A stretch of 62,105 bases of DNA from Streptococcus massiliensis DSM 18628 (GCF_000380065.1 NZ_KB904398.1:3341-65445); one strand, 5' to 3'. Shown: positions 17,355-25,837, counted from the stretch's first letter. Translations and numbers: made by a program. The notes: generated by a model not told the origin, from the letters alone.

Positions 17355-18698
17355 ATGATTAAAATTTACGATACCATGACCCGGAGCCTGCGTGACTTTG
17401 TGCCGCTGGAAGCTGGCAAGGTCAAGATGTATGTCTGTGGGCCGACGGTTTACAATTATATCCATGTTGGAAATGCTAGAAGTGCGGTGGCTTTTGACAC
17501 CATTCGCCGTTATTTTGAATATCGCGGTTTTGAGGTGGATTACATTTCCAACTTTACCGATGTGGACGATAAGATTATCAACCGCGCCAAGGAAGAGGGG
17601 ATTAGCCCTAAAGAAGTGGCTGACAAATACATCGCCGCCTTTCTAGCCGATGTGGCGCAGCTCGGGGTCAAGCCTGCTAGTCAAAATCCGCGTGTCATGA
17701 ATTTTATGGAGCAGATTATTGAGTTTATCAAGGTTTTAGTGGATAAGGGCTTCGCTTATGAAAGCCAGGGGGATGTCTATTTCCGCGTGGAAAAATCCCA
17801 CAACTATGCCAAACTTGCCAACAAGTCCCTAGAAGACCTGGTGCAGGGAGCGTCTGGGCGGACGGATGAGGAGACCGAGCGCAAGGAAAATCCGCTGGAC
17901 TTTGCCCTTTGGAAGAGAGCCAAGAGCGGTGAGATTTTCTGGGATAGCCCTTGGGGGGCTGGACGTCCCGGCTGGCACATCGAGTGCTCGGTTATGGCGA
18001 CAGAAATCTTGGGCGACACTATTGATATTCATGGTGGCGGAGCCGACCTGGAATTTCCCCACCATACCAATGAAATCGCGCAATCCGAAGCCAAGACTGG
18101 GCGAACCTTTGCCAACTACTGGATGCACAATGGTTTTGTCAATATCGACAATGTCAAGATGTCCAAGTCACTGGGCAATTTTATCACCGTTCACGATGCG
18201 CTTGAGATCATTGACGGACAAGTGCTGCGCTTTTTCTTTGCTAGCCAGCACTATCGCAAGCCCATTAACTTTACGGAAAAAGGGGTAGCAGATGCGGAGA
18301 CAAATCTCAAATATCTGAAAAATACTTACGAGCAGACTTTTGCTACAGATGTTGACACAGAGCCGCTTGAGGCTTTGCTGGACAAATTCACGACTGTTAT
18401 GGATGAGGATTTCAACACGGCAAACGGGATTACAGTGGTCTTTGAGATTGCCCGCTGGATTAACTCTGGCAACTACAATGCCGAGGTCAAGGAGAAGTTT
18501 CGTCAAGTGCTAGAAGTCTTTGGCATTGTTTTTGCCGAAGAAGTGCTGGACGCTGATATTGAAGCCTTGATTGAGGAGCGCCAGGCTGCGCGGGCTGCCA
18601 AGGATTTTGCGACAGCCGACCGTATTCGGGAGGAATTAGCCAGCAAGGGCATCAAGCTCCTTGACACCAAGGACGGGGTGAGGTGGACGCGTGATTGA
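17355..18698 (+). CDS. cysS: Cysteine--tRNA ligase
   Basis: A 447-residue class I CysRS. The zinc and nucleotide region starts MYVCGPTVYNYIHVGNARS, with CGPTVYN giving the first zinc Cys and HVGNA the HIGH motif. Further zinc ligands lie in WHIECS and GGGADLEFPHHTNE, and KMSKSLGN is the KMSKS loop. Length is normal. The ATG at 17355 follows ATAAGGAG. It overlaps the following mrnC, a standard streptococcal arrangement. There is no T-box in the 61-base gap upstream. Confidence 0.97.
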   Translation: MIKIYDTMTRSLRDFVPLEAGKVKMYVCGPTVYNYIHVGNARSAVAFDTIRRYFEYRGFEVDYISNFTDVDDKIINRAKEEGISPKEVADKYIAAFLADVAQLGVKPASQNPRVMNFMEQIIEFIKVLVDKGFAYESQGDVYFRVEKSHNYAKLANKSLEDLVQGASGRTDEETERKENPLDFALWKRAKSGEIFWDSPWGAGRPGWHIECSVMATEILGDTIDIHGGGADLEFPHHTNEIAQSEAKTGRTFANYWMHNGFVNIDNVKMSKSLGNFITVHDALEIIDGQVLRFFFASQHYRKPINFTEKGVADAETNLKYLKNTYEQTFATDVDTEPLEALLDKFTTVMDEDFNTANGITVVFEIARWINSGNYNAEVKEKFRQVLEVFGIVFAEEVLDADIEALIEERQAARAAKDFATADRIREELASKGIKLLDTKDGVRWTRD

Positions 18699-19098
18699 TG
18701 TCAATCTCATCAATGGTATCGCCCTTGCCTTTGAAGGGGACGCTGTTTACTCGCTCTATATCCGTAGGCATCTGATTTTTCAAGGCTTGACCAAGCCTAA
18801 TAAACTGCATCATCAAGCGACCAAGTACGTGTCTGCCAAGGCGCAGGCAAGTCTGGTTGTCGCCATGTTAGAGGCGCAGCTATTGACTGAAAAAGAAGAA
18901 GAAATCTACAGGCGCGGGCGCAATGCCAACAGCCACACCAAGGCAAAAAATGCGGACATCGTGACCTACCGTATGTCAACAGGCTTTGAGGCGGTCATGG
19001 GCTACCTGCACATGCTGGATCAAATCGAGCGCTTGGAGGAGCTGATTGCTTGGTGTATTGATTTTGTGGAGAATGATAGAAAAGATAAACCAGAATGA
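18691..19098 (+). CDS. mrnC: Mini-ribonuclease 3
   Basis: A 135-residue Mini-III: an RNase III catalytic domain without the double-stranded RNA-binding domain. It processes 23S rRNA ends. The signature LAFEGDAVYSLYIRRHL carries the conserved Asp (EGDAVY), and the second catalytic patch lies in YRMSTGFEAVMGYLHM. The start is GTG at 18691, overlapping the cysS stop by 8 bases, so it is coupled to cysS. A terminator follows at 19171. Confidence 0.94.
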   Translation: MIDVNLINGIALAFEGDAVYSLYIRRHLIFQGLTKPNKLHHQATKYVSAKAQASLVVAMLEAQLLTEKEEEIYRRGRNANSHTKAKNADIVTYRMSTGFEAVMGYLHMLDQIERLEELIAWCIDFVENDRKDKPE

Positions 19099-19170
19099 AA
19101 TGACAGATAGTAAACTTCTTTATGTAAAAAGCGATTAGAACACTTCCATTGGAATTTGTCATTACCCTAA

Positions 19171-19192
19171 GGGCACAAAACGTGCTCTTTTT
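19171..19192 (+). terminator. Terminator after mrnC
   Basis: GGGCAC / GTGCTC stem with one mismatch and an A-rich loop, followed by TTTTT. Moderate strength. Confidence 0.6.
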
Positions 19193-19210
19193 ATATTTGG
19201 AATAAAAATG

Positions 19211-19277
19211 CTCGTTCAGGAATAAAAACCGACGGATTAGGAATTGATGTACCAAAAAGAAAAAAATAGTGTACAAT
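19211..19277 (+). promoter_or_regulatory. Bacteriocin promoter with LytTR-type direct repeat
   Basis: CTCGTTCAG (19211-19219) and ACGGATTAG (19232-19240) form an imperfect direct repeat with a 21-base period, the hallmark of LytTR activators (ComE/BlpR/HdrR class). The -10 is TACAAT (19272-19277), 31 bases after the second repeat, and there is no usable -35, which fits activator dependence. Confidence 0.65.
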
Positions 19278-19366
19278 AAAATTATAAAAGAAAACGTTTT
19301 CGAGTTAACGTGTTTACTGGAAAACAACAGAACACTTCTATTTATTTTTAAGGAATAGGAATCATT

Positions 19367-19588
19367 ATGAGTACCTTAGATAAATTTAGCACATTGGATA
19401 TTGAAACACTTGCTACTGTTGAAGGTGGGGGATGTTCTCAAAGAGGAGCTGGTATTGCAACAATGCAAGGAATTATTGGTGGAATGTTTGGTGTCATTCT
19501 TGGTGGTCCAGCGACAATAGCAGCCGGTGGATTTTGGGACGCAGTAGGCGGTCGTGCTGCATACTGGGCAACTTGTGGAGGATTATAA
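19367..19588 (+). CDS. Double-glycine-leader class II bacteriocin precursor
   Basis: A 73-residue precursor. The leader MSTLDKFSTLDIETLATVEGG is a typical double-glycine leader, processed by an ABC exporter with a C39 peptidase, giving a mature peptide of about 52 residues. The mature part is glycine-rich with several GxxxG-like motifs (GIIGGMFGVILGG), as in two-peptide or Blp-type pore-forming bacteriocins. It has cysteines at 23 and 70 that could form a disulfide. The ribosome site is weak (AAGGAATAGGA). The gene overlaps a small membrane protein (TAATG). No exporter is in the window. Confidence 0.88.
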   Translation: MSTLDKFSTLDIETLATVEGGGCSQRGAGIATMQGIIGGMFGVILGGPATIAAGGFWDAVGGRAAYWATCGGL

Positions 19589-19728
19589 TGATAAAAAGGT
19601 TTGTTATAAGTGTTGTAATAGCACTGCTAGTATTTATCATTACTCCTATTCCATATAGAGGATATGCGGGTCTTGTTTCAGGATTTATGATAGGTTTAGC
19701 CATAAGTTATGTATCGAAAAATAAATAA
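19588..19728 (+). CDS. Small membrane protein, likely bacteriocin immunity
   Basis: A 46-residue protein beginning MIKRFVISVV, with two hydrophobic segments (about 5-20 and 24-42) joined by a short TPIPYRGYAG turn and ending in a basic SKNK tail. Its ATG overlaps the bacteriocin stop by one base (TAATG), so the two are translationally coupled. Small membrane proteins in this position usually protect the producer. An alternative is a second pore-forming peptide without a leader. The frame is open further upstream but overlaps the bacteriocin gene, so the internal ATG is preferred. Confidence 0.7.
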   Translation: MIKRFVISVVIALLVFIITPIPYRGYAGLVSGFMIGLAISYVSKNK

Positions 19729-19738
19729 CTTTTTATAG

Positions 19739-20057
19739 CAGGAGGCTGGGACAAAAGTCTGCAACCTCGAAAATCTATTCGGAATATGTACAAGACGCGG
19801 TAGCCGCGTCGAAGATCCTTTCGCTCTGCACTTGCTTTCCGCAAGCTAATGGCTCCCGGTCTTCTCCTTCTTTCAAGTCATTCATCGAATGCCTTGAAGC
19901 TTTGTTCGCCATTACGGGCTTCGGATTTTGACACAAGCTTTGCTTGTTTTATCCGCAACCTTACACAGTCCAGTGGACTGTGTAAGCCTACTAGGCATCG
20001 CGGGGGTGGGACAACGAACTATTCCTCTTAAGGAATGAGTTCTGTCCCACTCCCTTG
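19739..20057 (+). repeat. Dispersed streptococcal repeat C, copy 1 (long form)
   Basis: It starts AGGAGGCTGGGACAAAAGTC and ends with a long hairpin whose arms are GTGGGACA / TGTCCCAC, enclosing GAACT / AGTTC and ATTCCT / AGGAAT. A shorter copy in reverse orientation lies at 35526-35703 after fakA. This copy carries about 140 extra bases in the middle, including CATTC-ATC-GAATG and ACACAGTCCA / TGGACTGTGT hairpins. I see no coding potential. It may act as a terminator at its 3' end. Confidence 0.8.
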
Positions 20058-20309
20058 CTTTTTAATGAATTTTCAAGAGAAAACATTTATGATTTGCTTA
20101 TCAATTAGAACACTCTTCAGAAGTGAATATGACGTTTCATTTATAAAAAGATTTTTCGCATAATTTTAATTGATAAAATAGAGTTAGAAATTTTAAAAAA
20201 TGTGCAGGGATCTAGTACAATAGCCAATTTTTATGTTTAACCGTTTTGTCTATACTTTTCCAAATAACTTTGCTATAATGGAGAGATAAAATAAAAGGAG
20301 ACTTATTTC
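20058..20309 (+). promoter_or_regulatory. Intergenic region with extended -10 promoter for the DUF308 gene
   Basis: A mostly featureless AT-rich stretch. TGC-TATAAT at 20271-20279 is a strong extended -10 with no good -35. AAAAGGAG lies 8-15 bases before the start. Confidence 0.65.
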
Positions 20310-20831
20310 ATGAAAACTTTCGGGAAATGGTTATCTGTTCTAGCAGGGGTTCTCTATGTGTGCTTTGCTATTTATCTCTTTTTGCACCCACTTACTAATT
20401 TGGCAGCTATGAGCTGGCTCTTTGCTTTCTTTATCTTTCTTGGGGCAGTTTCTAGCTTTGTGAATTATTTTGCAGCGCCGGAGACAGAGCGTCGCGGTCA
20501 CCTCTTTTATGCGGTGGTAAATCTGATTCTTGCAACACTTTTTCTCGCTTACGGCTATATTACTTTGCCAATTTTACTCCCAACGCTTCTCGCTGTTTCG
20601 TTGATTTTAGCTTCTATTGGCGGTCTGATTCGAGCAAGTCGGATCAAAAAGCTATTGCCAAGACTAGGTTCATCACTTCTTTGGACTTCTGTTGTCGGCT
20701 TGGTTCTGGGAATTTTGTTGCTCTTTCACCCCATGATTGCCAGTCTCTTTGTTTCTTATTTAGTAGCTCTGGGCTTTATCTATGGCGGTATTACCTACCT
20801 GATTAACGCTTTGGCTCGTTTAGATGATTAA
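20310..20831 (+). CDS. DUF308 (HdeD-like) membrane protein
   Basis: A 173-residue integral membrane protein with about six hydrophobic helices arranged in pairs. GLIRASRIKKLLPRLGS forms the cytoplasmic basic loop in the middle, as in DUF308/HdeD-family proteins. E. coli HdeD is linked to acid resistance, but the biochemical role of the family is unknown. It is a monocistronic gene with its own promoter and a strong terminator at 20835. A convergent gene follows. Confidence 0.82.
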   Translation: MKTFGKWLSVLAGVLYVCFAIYLFLHPLTNLAAMSWLFAFFIFLGAVSSFVNYFAAPETERRGHLFYAVVNLILATLFLAYGYITLPILLPTLLAVSLILASIGGLIRASRIKKLLPRLGSSLLWTSVVGLVLGILLLFHPMIASLFVSYLVALGFIYGGITYLINALARLDD

Positions 20832-20834
20832 TAT

Positions 20835-20866
20835 AAAATGCTACTTAATAATGAGTAGCATTTTTT
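20835..20866. terminator. Bidirectional terminator
   Basis: AAAATGCTACT (20835-20845) pairs perfectly with AGTAGCATTTT (20854-20864), with T- and A-tracts on both sides, between convergent genes. Confidence 0.93.
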
Positions 20867-21818
20867 AATCTTTGTAGCGCTCATAAAAATCGACTTTTAG
20901 CTGAATGAAGCGCTCCATATCGCGCAAAAGTTGAAAGAGCTGCGCCCGTGTTTCAAACTCAGCGCGAGTCTGCGGCAGAGGCCGCTGGTCAAAAGTCTGA
21001 TGAAAGTGCTCGATTTCCGCTAGCAAGTCGTGGGCAGGGTTGGTTTGGCTGAGCTGCTGGGCGGTTTTGGCAAATAGCTGCGCTAAAATCCGACTTTCTT
21101 CCCCCTCAAACTGACAGTGATTGATGTCAGACGCCATATCTTGCAAGATTTTGTTTTGTCGCTGCCGCATTTCAAAATAATGGACTTCATAGTTGGTCTG
21201 CTGGAAGACTTGATTGTGGCGGTCGTGGTAGACGACTTGCAGAGCCTGCTCCAGCTGCTGGTCAAGTTCCTTGATGAGTTTTGCGTCGTTGCTGCCGTCG
21301 CCCGTCAGGAGAAAGTGCTGAAAACGTAGCAGAATTTTTTTGAGCTGTTCTTCGATTTGCTGGTGAAAAAGCTCGATTTCCTTTTGCTTAGAGGGCATGT
21401 AGCTATTGAAAGCGAGGGCAACCAAGGCACCAATTAGAAACAGCGCCAGCTCATTTCCCAAAAGACTAGGCGAAACCGACTGCTCGCTCAAAAGATGAGT
21501 GACGAGGACAGTGCTGGGGGCAATGCCTAGCTCCCAGCGGAGATGATAGGCCAGCGGGATATAGAGAGCTAGGTAAAGCCCAAGAGCAGGGAGCTGAAAA
21601 CCGAGAAATTTAAAGGCAAGGACAGCGAGGTTGAGGGCTAAGAGCGTAGAAAAGAGGCGCTTGCTGGCTGCCTTGAGCGAGGAACGTCTGGTGTCTAAAA
21701 GGCTTAAAATAGCGATAATTCCTGCGGATGAGGCATATTTGAGTCCCAAAATCTGTGCCAGCCAAATGGCAATGACGGTGGCCAGGGTGAGTTTAACGGT
21801 GCGTTGCAGCAGTGACAT
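20865..21818 (-). CDS. Aromatic acid exporter family protein (FUSC/ArAE-like)
   Basis: A 317-residue protein. The N-terminal half has about five hydrophobic segments beginning QRTVKLTLATVIAIWLAQILG, with the RSSLKAA loop typical of small ArAE_1-type proteins of Gram-positives. The C-terminal half is cytoplasmic, glutamine-rich and helical, with coiled-coil character. Family members are proposed exporters of aromatic acids, with little direct proof. The start is MSLLQRTV at 21818 because GGAGG lies 7 bases upstream; the ATG four codons earlier has no such site. It is divergent from rlmB. Confidence 0.8.
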   Translation of the reverse strand: MSLLQRTVKLTLATVIAIWLAQILGLKYASSAGIIAILSLLDTRRSSLKAASKRLFSTLLALNLAVLAFKFLGFQLPALGLYLALYIPLAYHLRWELGIAPSTVLVTHLLSEQSVSPSLLGNELALFLIGALVALAFNSYMPSKQKEIELFHQQIEEQLKKILLRFQHFLLTGDGSNDAKLIKELDQQLEQALQVVYHDRHNQVFQQTNYEVHYFEMRQRQNKILQDMASDINHCQFEGEESRILAQLFAKTAQQLSQTNPAHDLLAEIEHFHQTFDQRPLPQTRAEFETRAQLFQLLRDMERFIQLKVDFYERYKD

Positions 21819-21873
21819 AAAAACCTCCAAAATCTTCTTCTTTTATTTTATCATATTTCTTTGACGCTCCACC

Positions 21874-21902
21874 TTGGTTATGCCCGGTATTCGTGGTACA
21901 AT
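21874..21902 (+). promoter_or_regulatory. rlmB promoter giving a nearly leaderless transcript
   Basis: TTGGTT (21874-21879), 17 bases, TGG-TACAAT (21897-21902). The ATG is at 21909, where transcription itself should begin. Confidence 0.6.
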
Positions 21903-21908
21903 AGAAGC

Positions 21909-22637
21909 ATGGAAAAAAACGATATGGTCTACGGTGTACATGCGGTGACAGAAAGCCTCATGGCAAACACTGGAAATAAACTTTATATTCAAGAGGACTT
22001 GCGTGGCAAGAATGTCCAGAAAATCAAGGACTTGGCGGCAGAGAAAAAAGTAGCCATTTCTTGGACGCCTAAAAAAACCTTGCAGGAGATGACCGACGGT
22101 GCCACTCACCAAGGGTTTGTGCTGCGTGTGTCAGCCTTTGCTTACGCCGAATTGTCGGACATTTTGCAAAAGGCTGAGACGGAGGAAAATCCACTGATTT
22201 TGATTTTGGACGGCTTGACCGACCCGCACAATTTAGGCTCAATCTTGCGAACGGCTGACGCGACCAATGTGACTGGAGTCATTATTCCCAAGCACCGCGC
22301 GGTGGGTGTAACGCCGGTGGTTGCTAAGACTTCAACAGGTGCGGTGGAGCATGTTCCTATTGCGCGGGTGACCAATCTCAGCCAGACCCTGACTCAGCTC
22401 AAAGAGAAAGATTTCTGGATTTTTGGTACGGACATGAATGGAACGCCGTCTAACAAGTGGAATACAGCGGGCAAGCTCGCTCTCATCATTGGCAATGAAG
22501 GCAAGGGCATCTCTGTCAGCATCAAAAAGCAGGTAGACGAGATGATTTCCATTCCCATGAATGGGCATGTTCAAAGCCTCAATGCCTCTGTCGCAGCGGC
22601 TATTCTCATGTATGAGGTCTTTAGGAATCGCCTATGA
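21909..22637 (+). CDS. rlmB: 23S rRNA (guanosine-2'-O-)-methyltransferase RlmB
   Basis: A 242-residue SpoU-class (SPOUT, trefoil knot) methyltransferase. An N-terminal substrate-binding domain (MVYGVHAVTESL) is followed by motif 1 LDGLTDPHNLGSILRTADA, motif 2 IIGNEGKGIS and motif 3 IPMNGHVQSLNASVAAAILMYE. It modifies G2251 (E. coli numbering) in 23S rRNA. The start at 21909 is the family start; the longer frame from 21861 runs into the promoter. Only a weak AGAAG precedes the ATG, and the -10 lies 7 bases away, so leaderless translation is possible. It overlaps rae1 by ATGA. Confidence 0.94.
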   Translation: MEKNDMVYGVHAVTESLMANTGNKLYIQEDLRGKNVQKIKDLAAEKKVAISWTPKKTLQEMTDGATHQGFVLRVSAFAYAELSDILQKAETEENPLILILDGLTDPHNLGSILRTADATNVTGVIIPKHRAVGVTPVVAKTSTGAVEHVPIARVTNLSQTLTQLKEKDFWIFGTDMNGTPSNKWNTAGKLALIIGNEGKGISVSIKKQVDEMISIPMNGHVQSLNASVAAAILMYEVFRNRL

Positions 22638-23152
22638 AGCGCAAAATTTTACTGGTTGACGGCTATAATATGATAGGCTCTTGGCGGGAAACGCGTCCGC
22701 TTTTTAAAAAGAGTCAGCTGGATGCGGCGCGGACTATTTTGCTCAATCGACTGAGCAACTACGCTAGTTTTGAAGGTCTGGAAATTATCTGCGTTTTTGA
22801 CGCCCAATATGTGCCAGGACTTCGCCAGCGCTACGATGAATTTAATGTGACCGTTATTTTCACCGAGGAAGAAGAGACGGCAGATAGCTACATTGAGCGC
22901 CTAGCAGCCGAGCTCAACAATCCGCTCAATCAAGTTTCGGTTGCAACGAGCGACCTTAACGAGCAGTGGACAGTCTTTGCCCAAGGAGCGTTGCGCGTGT
23001 CTGCGCGGGAGTTGGAAAAGCGGGCTTGCTCGGTCAAAGCAGACTTAGATAAGCTGTTCGACCAGATTGACCTCACGACGCCACCTTTGCGACCCTGGAA
23101 TGAGAAGCAACTAGAGGGCTTGAACAAGATGTTGAAAGAGCTGGACGATTAG
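22634..23152 (+). CDS. rae1: NYN-domain ribosome-associated endonuclease (YacP/Rae1)
   Basis: A 172-residue YacP/DUF901 protein. The PIN-like NYN fold has LLVDGYNMIGSW at residues 5-16 with the catalytic Asp, and further acidic patches in CVFDAQYVPG and EEEETADSYIERLA. The B. subtilis homologue Rae1 cleaves mRNA in the ribosomal A site in a translation-dependent way. The start overlaps the rlmB stop (ATGA), so the two form an operon. It ends 55 bases before the rplM promoter. Confidence 0.92.
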   Translation: MKRKILLVDGYNMIGSWRETRPLFKKSQLDAARTILLNRLSNYASFEGLEIICVFDAQYVPGLRQRYDEFNVTVIFTEEEETADSYIERLAAELNNPLNQVSVATSDLNEQWTVFAQGALRVSARELEKRACSVKADLDKLFDQIDLTTPPLRPWNEKQLEGLNKMLKELDD

Positions 23153-23206
23153 CAAGCCTTTTCATTGAGAAATCAAGCCCTTTCGCAAATTTTTTTACCA
23201 AATATA

Positions 23207-23236
23207 TTGACTTTTACCTCAAGAATTTGGTATGAT
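23207..23236 (+). promoter_or_regulatory. rplM-rpsI promoter
   Basis: TTGACT (23207-23212), 18 bases, TATGAT (23231-23236) with TG two bases upstream of the -10. Confidence 0.8.
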
Positions 23237-23242
23237 AGAAGA

Positions 23243-23321
23243 CGGTATTGTTTACCCCATTTGTAAGGCCCCGGAACCTTCCAAATAACTCGTGGACCGG
23301 AACATCCACACCGTAAACAAA
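23243..23321 (+). ncRNA. L13 ribosomal protein leader
   Basis: A closing stem TTGTTTAC (23248-23255) / GTAAACAA (23313-23320) encloses a hairpin with AAGG / CCTT and a second GTGGA / TCCAC hairpin with a CCGGAACA loop. This matches the known L13 leader of Firmicutes, which lets L13 repress its own operon by binding the leader RNA. Confidence 0.88.
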
Positions 23322-23343
23322 AGCAATCGATATAGGAGAAATC

Positions 23344-23790
23344 ATGAACAAAACAACATACATGGCTAAGCCAGGTGAAGTTGAACGCAAATGGTATGTC
23401 GTAGATGCTACTGATGTGCCTCTTGGACGCCTTTCAGCAGTCGTTGCCAGCGTACTTCGTGGAAAAAATAAACCAACTTTCACACCTCACACAGATACAG
23501 GTGACTTCGTCATCGTTATCAACGCTGAAAAAGTAAAATTGACTGGTAAAAAAGCAACCGATAAGATTTACTACACTCACTCAATGTATCCAGGTGGATT
23601 GAAATCTATCTCAGCAGGTGAACTCCGTTCTAAAAACGCTGTTCGTTTGATTGAAAAATCAGTTAAAGGGATGCTTCCGCACAACACACTTGGACGTGCG
23701 CAAGGTATGAAATTGAAAGTATTTGTTGGTGGCGAACACACTCATGCTGCTCAACAACCAGAAGTTCTTGACATTTCAGGACTTATCTAA
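23344..23790 (+). CDS. rplM: 50S ribosomal protein L13
   Basis: A 148-residue L13 of normal length. Characteristic stretches are [32 protein letters not shown] and the C-terminal [19 protein letters not shown]. The ATG at 23344 has TAGGAGA upstream and follows the L13 leader, so autoregulation by L13 is expected. rpsI follows after 19 bases. Confidence 0.98.
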   Translation: MNKTTYMAKPGEVERKWYVVDATDVPLGRLSAVVASVLRGKNKPTFTPHTDTGDFVIVINAEKVKLTGKKATDKIYYTHSMYPGGLKSISAGELRSKNAVRLIEKSVKGMLPHNTLGRAQGMKLKVFVGGEHTHAAQQPEVLDISGLI

Positions 23791-23809
23791 GGAAAGGAGC
23801 AGATAAAAC

Positions 23810-24202
23810 ATGGCACAAGCACAATATGCAGGTACTGGACGCCGTAAAAACGCTGTTGCACGCGTTCGCTTGGTTCCAGGTACTGGAAAAATCACTGTCA
23901 ACAAAAAAGATGTAGAAGAGTACATCCCACACGCTGACCTCCGTCTTGTCATCAACCAACCATTCGCTGTGACTTCAACAGCTGGTTCATACGACGTTTT
24001 CGTAAATGTTGTCGGTGGTGGCTACGCTGGTCAAGCTGGAGCAATCCGTCACGGTATCGCTCGCGCTCTTCTTCAAGTAGACCCAGACTTCCGCGACTCA
24101 CTCAAGCGCGCAGGACTTCTTACACGTGACGCTCGTATGGTTGAACGTAAGAAACCAGGTCTTAAGAAAGCACGTAAAGCAAGCCAATTCTCTAAACGTT
24201 AA
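23810..24202 (+). CDS. rpsI: 30S ribosomal protein S9
   Basis: A 130-residue S9: [21 protein letters not shown] at the N-terminus, [21 protein letters not shown] in the middle and the conserved basic end [12 protein letters not shown] that reaches the P-site tRNA. GGAAAGGAG precedes the start. The last 16 codons are an integration site. A diverged copy of this 3' end lies at 26480-26526, so the current end was probably supplied by the integrated element. Confidence 0.98.
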   Translation: MAQAQYAGTGRRKNAVARVRLVPGTGKITVNKKDVEEYIPHADLRLVINQPFAVTSTAGSYDVFVNVVGGGYAGQAGAIRHGIARALLQVDPDFRDSLKRAGLLTRDARMVERKKPGLKKARKASQFSKR

Positions 24203-24203
24203 G
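24155..24203 (+). other. Attachment site, left, within rpsI 3' end
   Basis: CCAGGTCTTAAGAAAG followed by CACGTAAAGC matches 26480-26505 with one mismatch. The pair flanks a region holding an integrase remnant. Confidence 0.75.
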
Positions 24204-24226
24204 AACCAGCTACAATACAGCAATTC

Positions 24227-24262
24227 AAAGCACTCAAGAGTTTACCTCATGGGTGCTTTTTT
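24227..24262 (+). terminator. rpsI terminator
   Basis: AAAGCACTCA (24227-24236) pairs with TGGGTGCTTT (24250-24259), with one G-U pair, then T-tract. Confidence 0.85.
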
Positions 24263-24308
24263 CGTATTTTTTTGAAAAGTTCACCTCAAAATTTACCTTA
24301 TTTTCACC

Positions 24309-24515
24309 TTATTGATTTAGAGATTTTAGTGTAAATTCTCCAACAGTCATAGGAACGATATTAGAAGTATTGACATAAATTTGAGTTGTAGCAGTGTCAC
24401 TATGTGTTAGAGCTTCTGAAATGGTTTCTAAGCTCATGCCAGCTTGTTTAGCAAGTGTGGTTCCAGTATGGCGTAACATATGAAGTGTAGCGTGCGCAAG
24501 ATCTCTGTCGGTCAC
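24309..24515 (-). pseudogene. C-terminal fragment of a tyrosine-recombinase integrase
   Basis: About 68 codons of the catalytic end of a phage/ICE-type integrase. HMLRHTGTTLAKQAG carries the conserved His-x-x-Arg box, ALTHSDTATTQIYVNTS the second His region and the Tyr nucleophile (QIYVN). The N-terminal DNA-binding and core parts are missing and stops lie just upstream, so it is dead. It lies 106 bases from rpsI and reads toward it, the usual arrangement for elements that integrate into the rpsI 3' end in streptococci. Confidence 0.9.
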
Positions 24516-24544
24516 TATCTCACATTCTTGATATTACTAGTACG

Positions 24545-24823
24545 TTAAAACCAATTTCGTAATTTTCGTTCTAGATTGTCAAATTCAATCATTTCTATAT
24601 AGTTAGAGAAATTCATCTCAAGCTCGAATTTTACTTGAGGTAGAAGAAGCTCTTTTTGAGAGAGCCATGCTTTATATGTAGTAAATTTTTCTGTTAGTTT
24701 ACTACCCTCAAATTTAATTTGTGGCTCAAGTTCGGTATTTAACCAAATAATGTCTTGCTTTGAGGTGACGTATTCAGCTGGAGTGTTGGCTGAGTAGATT
24801 TTTTAATGATTATAAGCTTTCAT
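24545..24823 (-). pseudogene. Degenerate small gene of the integrated element
   Basis: A 93-codon frame starting ATG at 24823, with AAAGGAAAA upstream, but interrupted by TAA at codon 7 (24803-24805). The rest is open (TPAEYVTSKQDIIWLNTELE ... NLERKLRNWF). The AT-rich, charged sequence is typical of ICE cargo. I do not recognise the family. Its orientation matches the integrase fragment next to it. Confidence 0.6.
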
Positions 24824-25199
24824 TTGAGTTTTTCCTTTATTCTACGCATTAGGAATCAGCAACTTCCTAACCAGTGAATCAAAAGATTTGCAACTCTTTT
24901 GATTGTTTATTACTAAAGCTTTGCTATTCTTTAGTAATTTTAGTATATAAAAAGTAAGTGTCTAGAGTTTTGAGAAAGTCAAAAAGTTAAATATTTTAGT
25001 ACGAGAATATGAGAAATTATGTTCTCGTTTTTTGTATTTTCAAATTGAAAGTTAAGGAAGTTTATCAGAAATTCATGATAAAACGTAACCTTTCTATGAG
25101 TGATATAAAAACTTCTCAGAAGAATTATTGAAATGTAATTAAGAAAGAGAGAAATAGTATAGTTCTAAGCAAAAAACAACCACGAATTTAGGAGTGTTT
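24824..25199. other. Intergenic part of the element with two hairpins
   Basis: No gene is seen. TTACTAAAG (24910-24918) pairs with CTTTAGTAA (24929-24937) and is flanked by T-rich DNA. ACGAGAA (25001-25007) pairs with TTCTCGT (25022-25028) followed by TTTTT, a plausible plus-strand terminator. Confidence 0.5.
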
Positions 25200-25810
25200 A
25201 TGTTTGATAATACAGTGAACTTCTTGTATGATGCGATAATAAAACGATTAGAATTTAAAAGAACTAAGCTAGCTGATAGTGAAAATGTAAAGCGTATTAC
25301 CTTTGAAAATTTATCGAATTATACTGGAACAGATGGAGTCGAAATATCTTACGATTTAGCAATGATAAAACATGTATTCGGGAAAAAATTTATAAGAATA
25401 AAAATCCGTATTTAGTACCGAATTCTTGTTTGACGTATCTAACTCATCGTTTAGGATTTAAAAATGAATTAGAATTATTATGGGGCGACTTGAAGGAAGA
25501 TGAAAATTTTCAAGAAATATTTCATCGTTTATTGCAGGATTGTATTTTAGAAAATAATGAACTGAAAGGATTAGTTAATCAGTTTTTAATAGACTATGTT
25601 CCATATGCAGAATGTTCATCATTATTTGATATGATTTTATTTCCTAAAAAGCTTGGTATGAAGAAAATTCAGGGTACGGATTGTTATTTACCTTTATACT
25701 TTTATGGAGTCTTAGAGGATGAAGTCATAGAAAAAATTGCTTCTTGTCGGCAAGAGGCGGTTGATTTCTTATATAAAAAGTGTCACAAAGATTTTAAATT
25801 TATTTTTTAA
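25200..25810 (+). pseudogene. Frameshifted hypothetical gene
   Basis: Two overlapping frames read as one protein of about 203 residues. The first starts at ATG 25200 (AGGAG upstream) and runs to DLAMIKHVFGKK; the second continues KNKNPYLVPNSCLTYLTHRLG to the stop at 25810. The break is at a run of six A near 25384-25389, where a one-base slip would restore the frame. The sequence is helical, soluble, aromatic and charged. I do not recognise the family. It could be a sequencing error, but the surrounding decay favours a true pseudogene. Confidence 0.65.
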
Positions 25811-25837
25811 AAATTCATTCATAAAAAAGGAAATTCG

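Noticed and set aside
19432-19590. Upstream extension of the 46-residue membrane protein
   Set aside because: It would overlap most of the bacteriocin gene; the TAATG coupling gives a better start.
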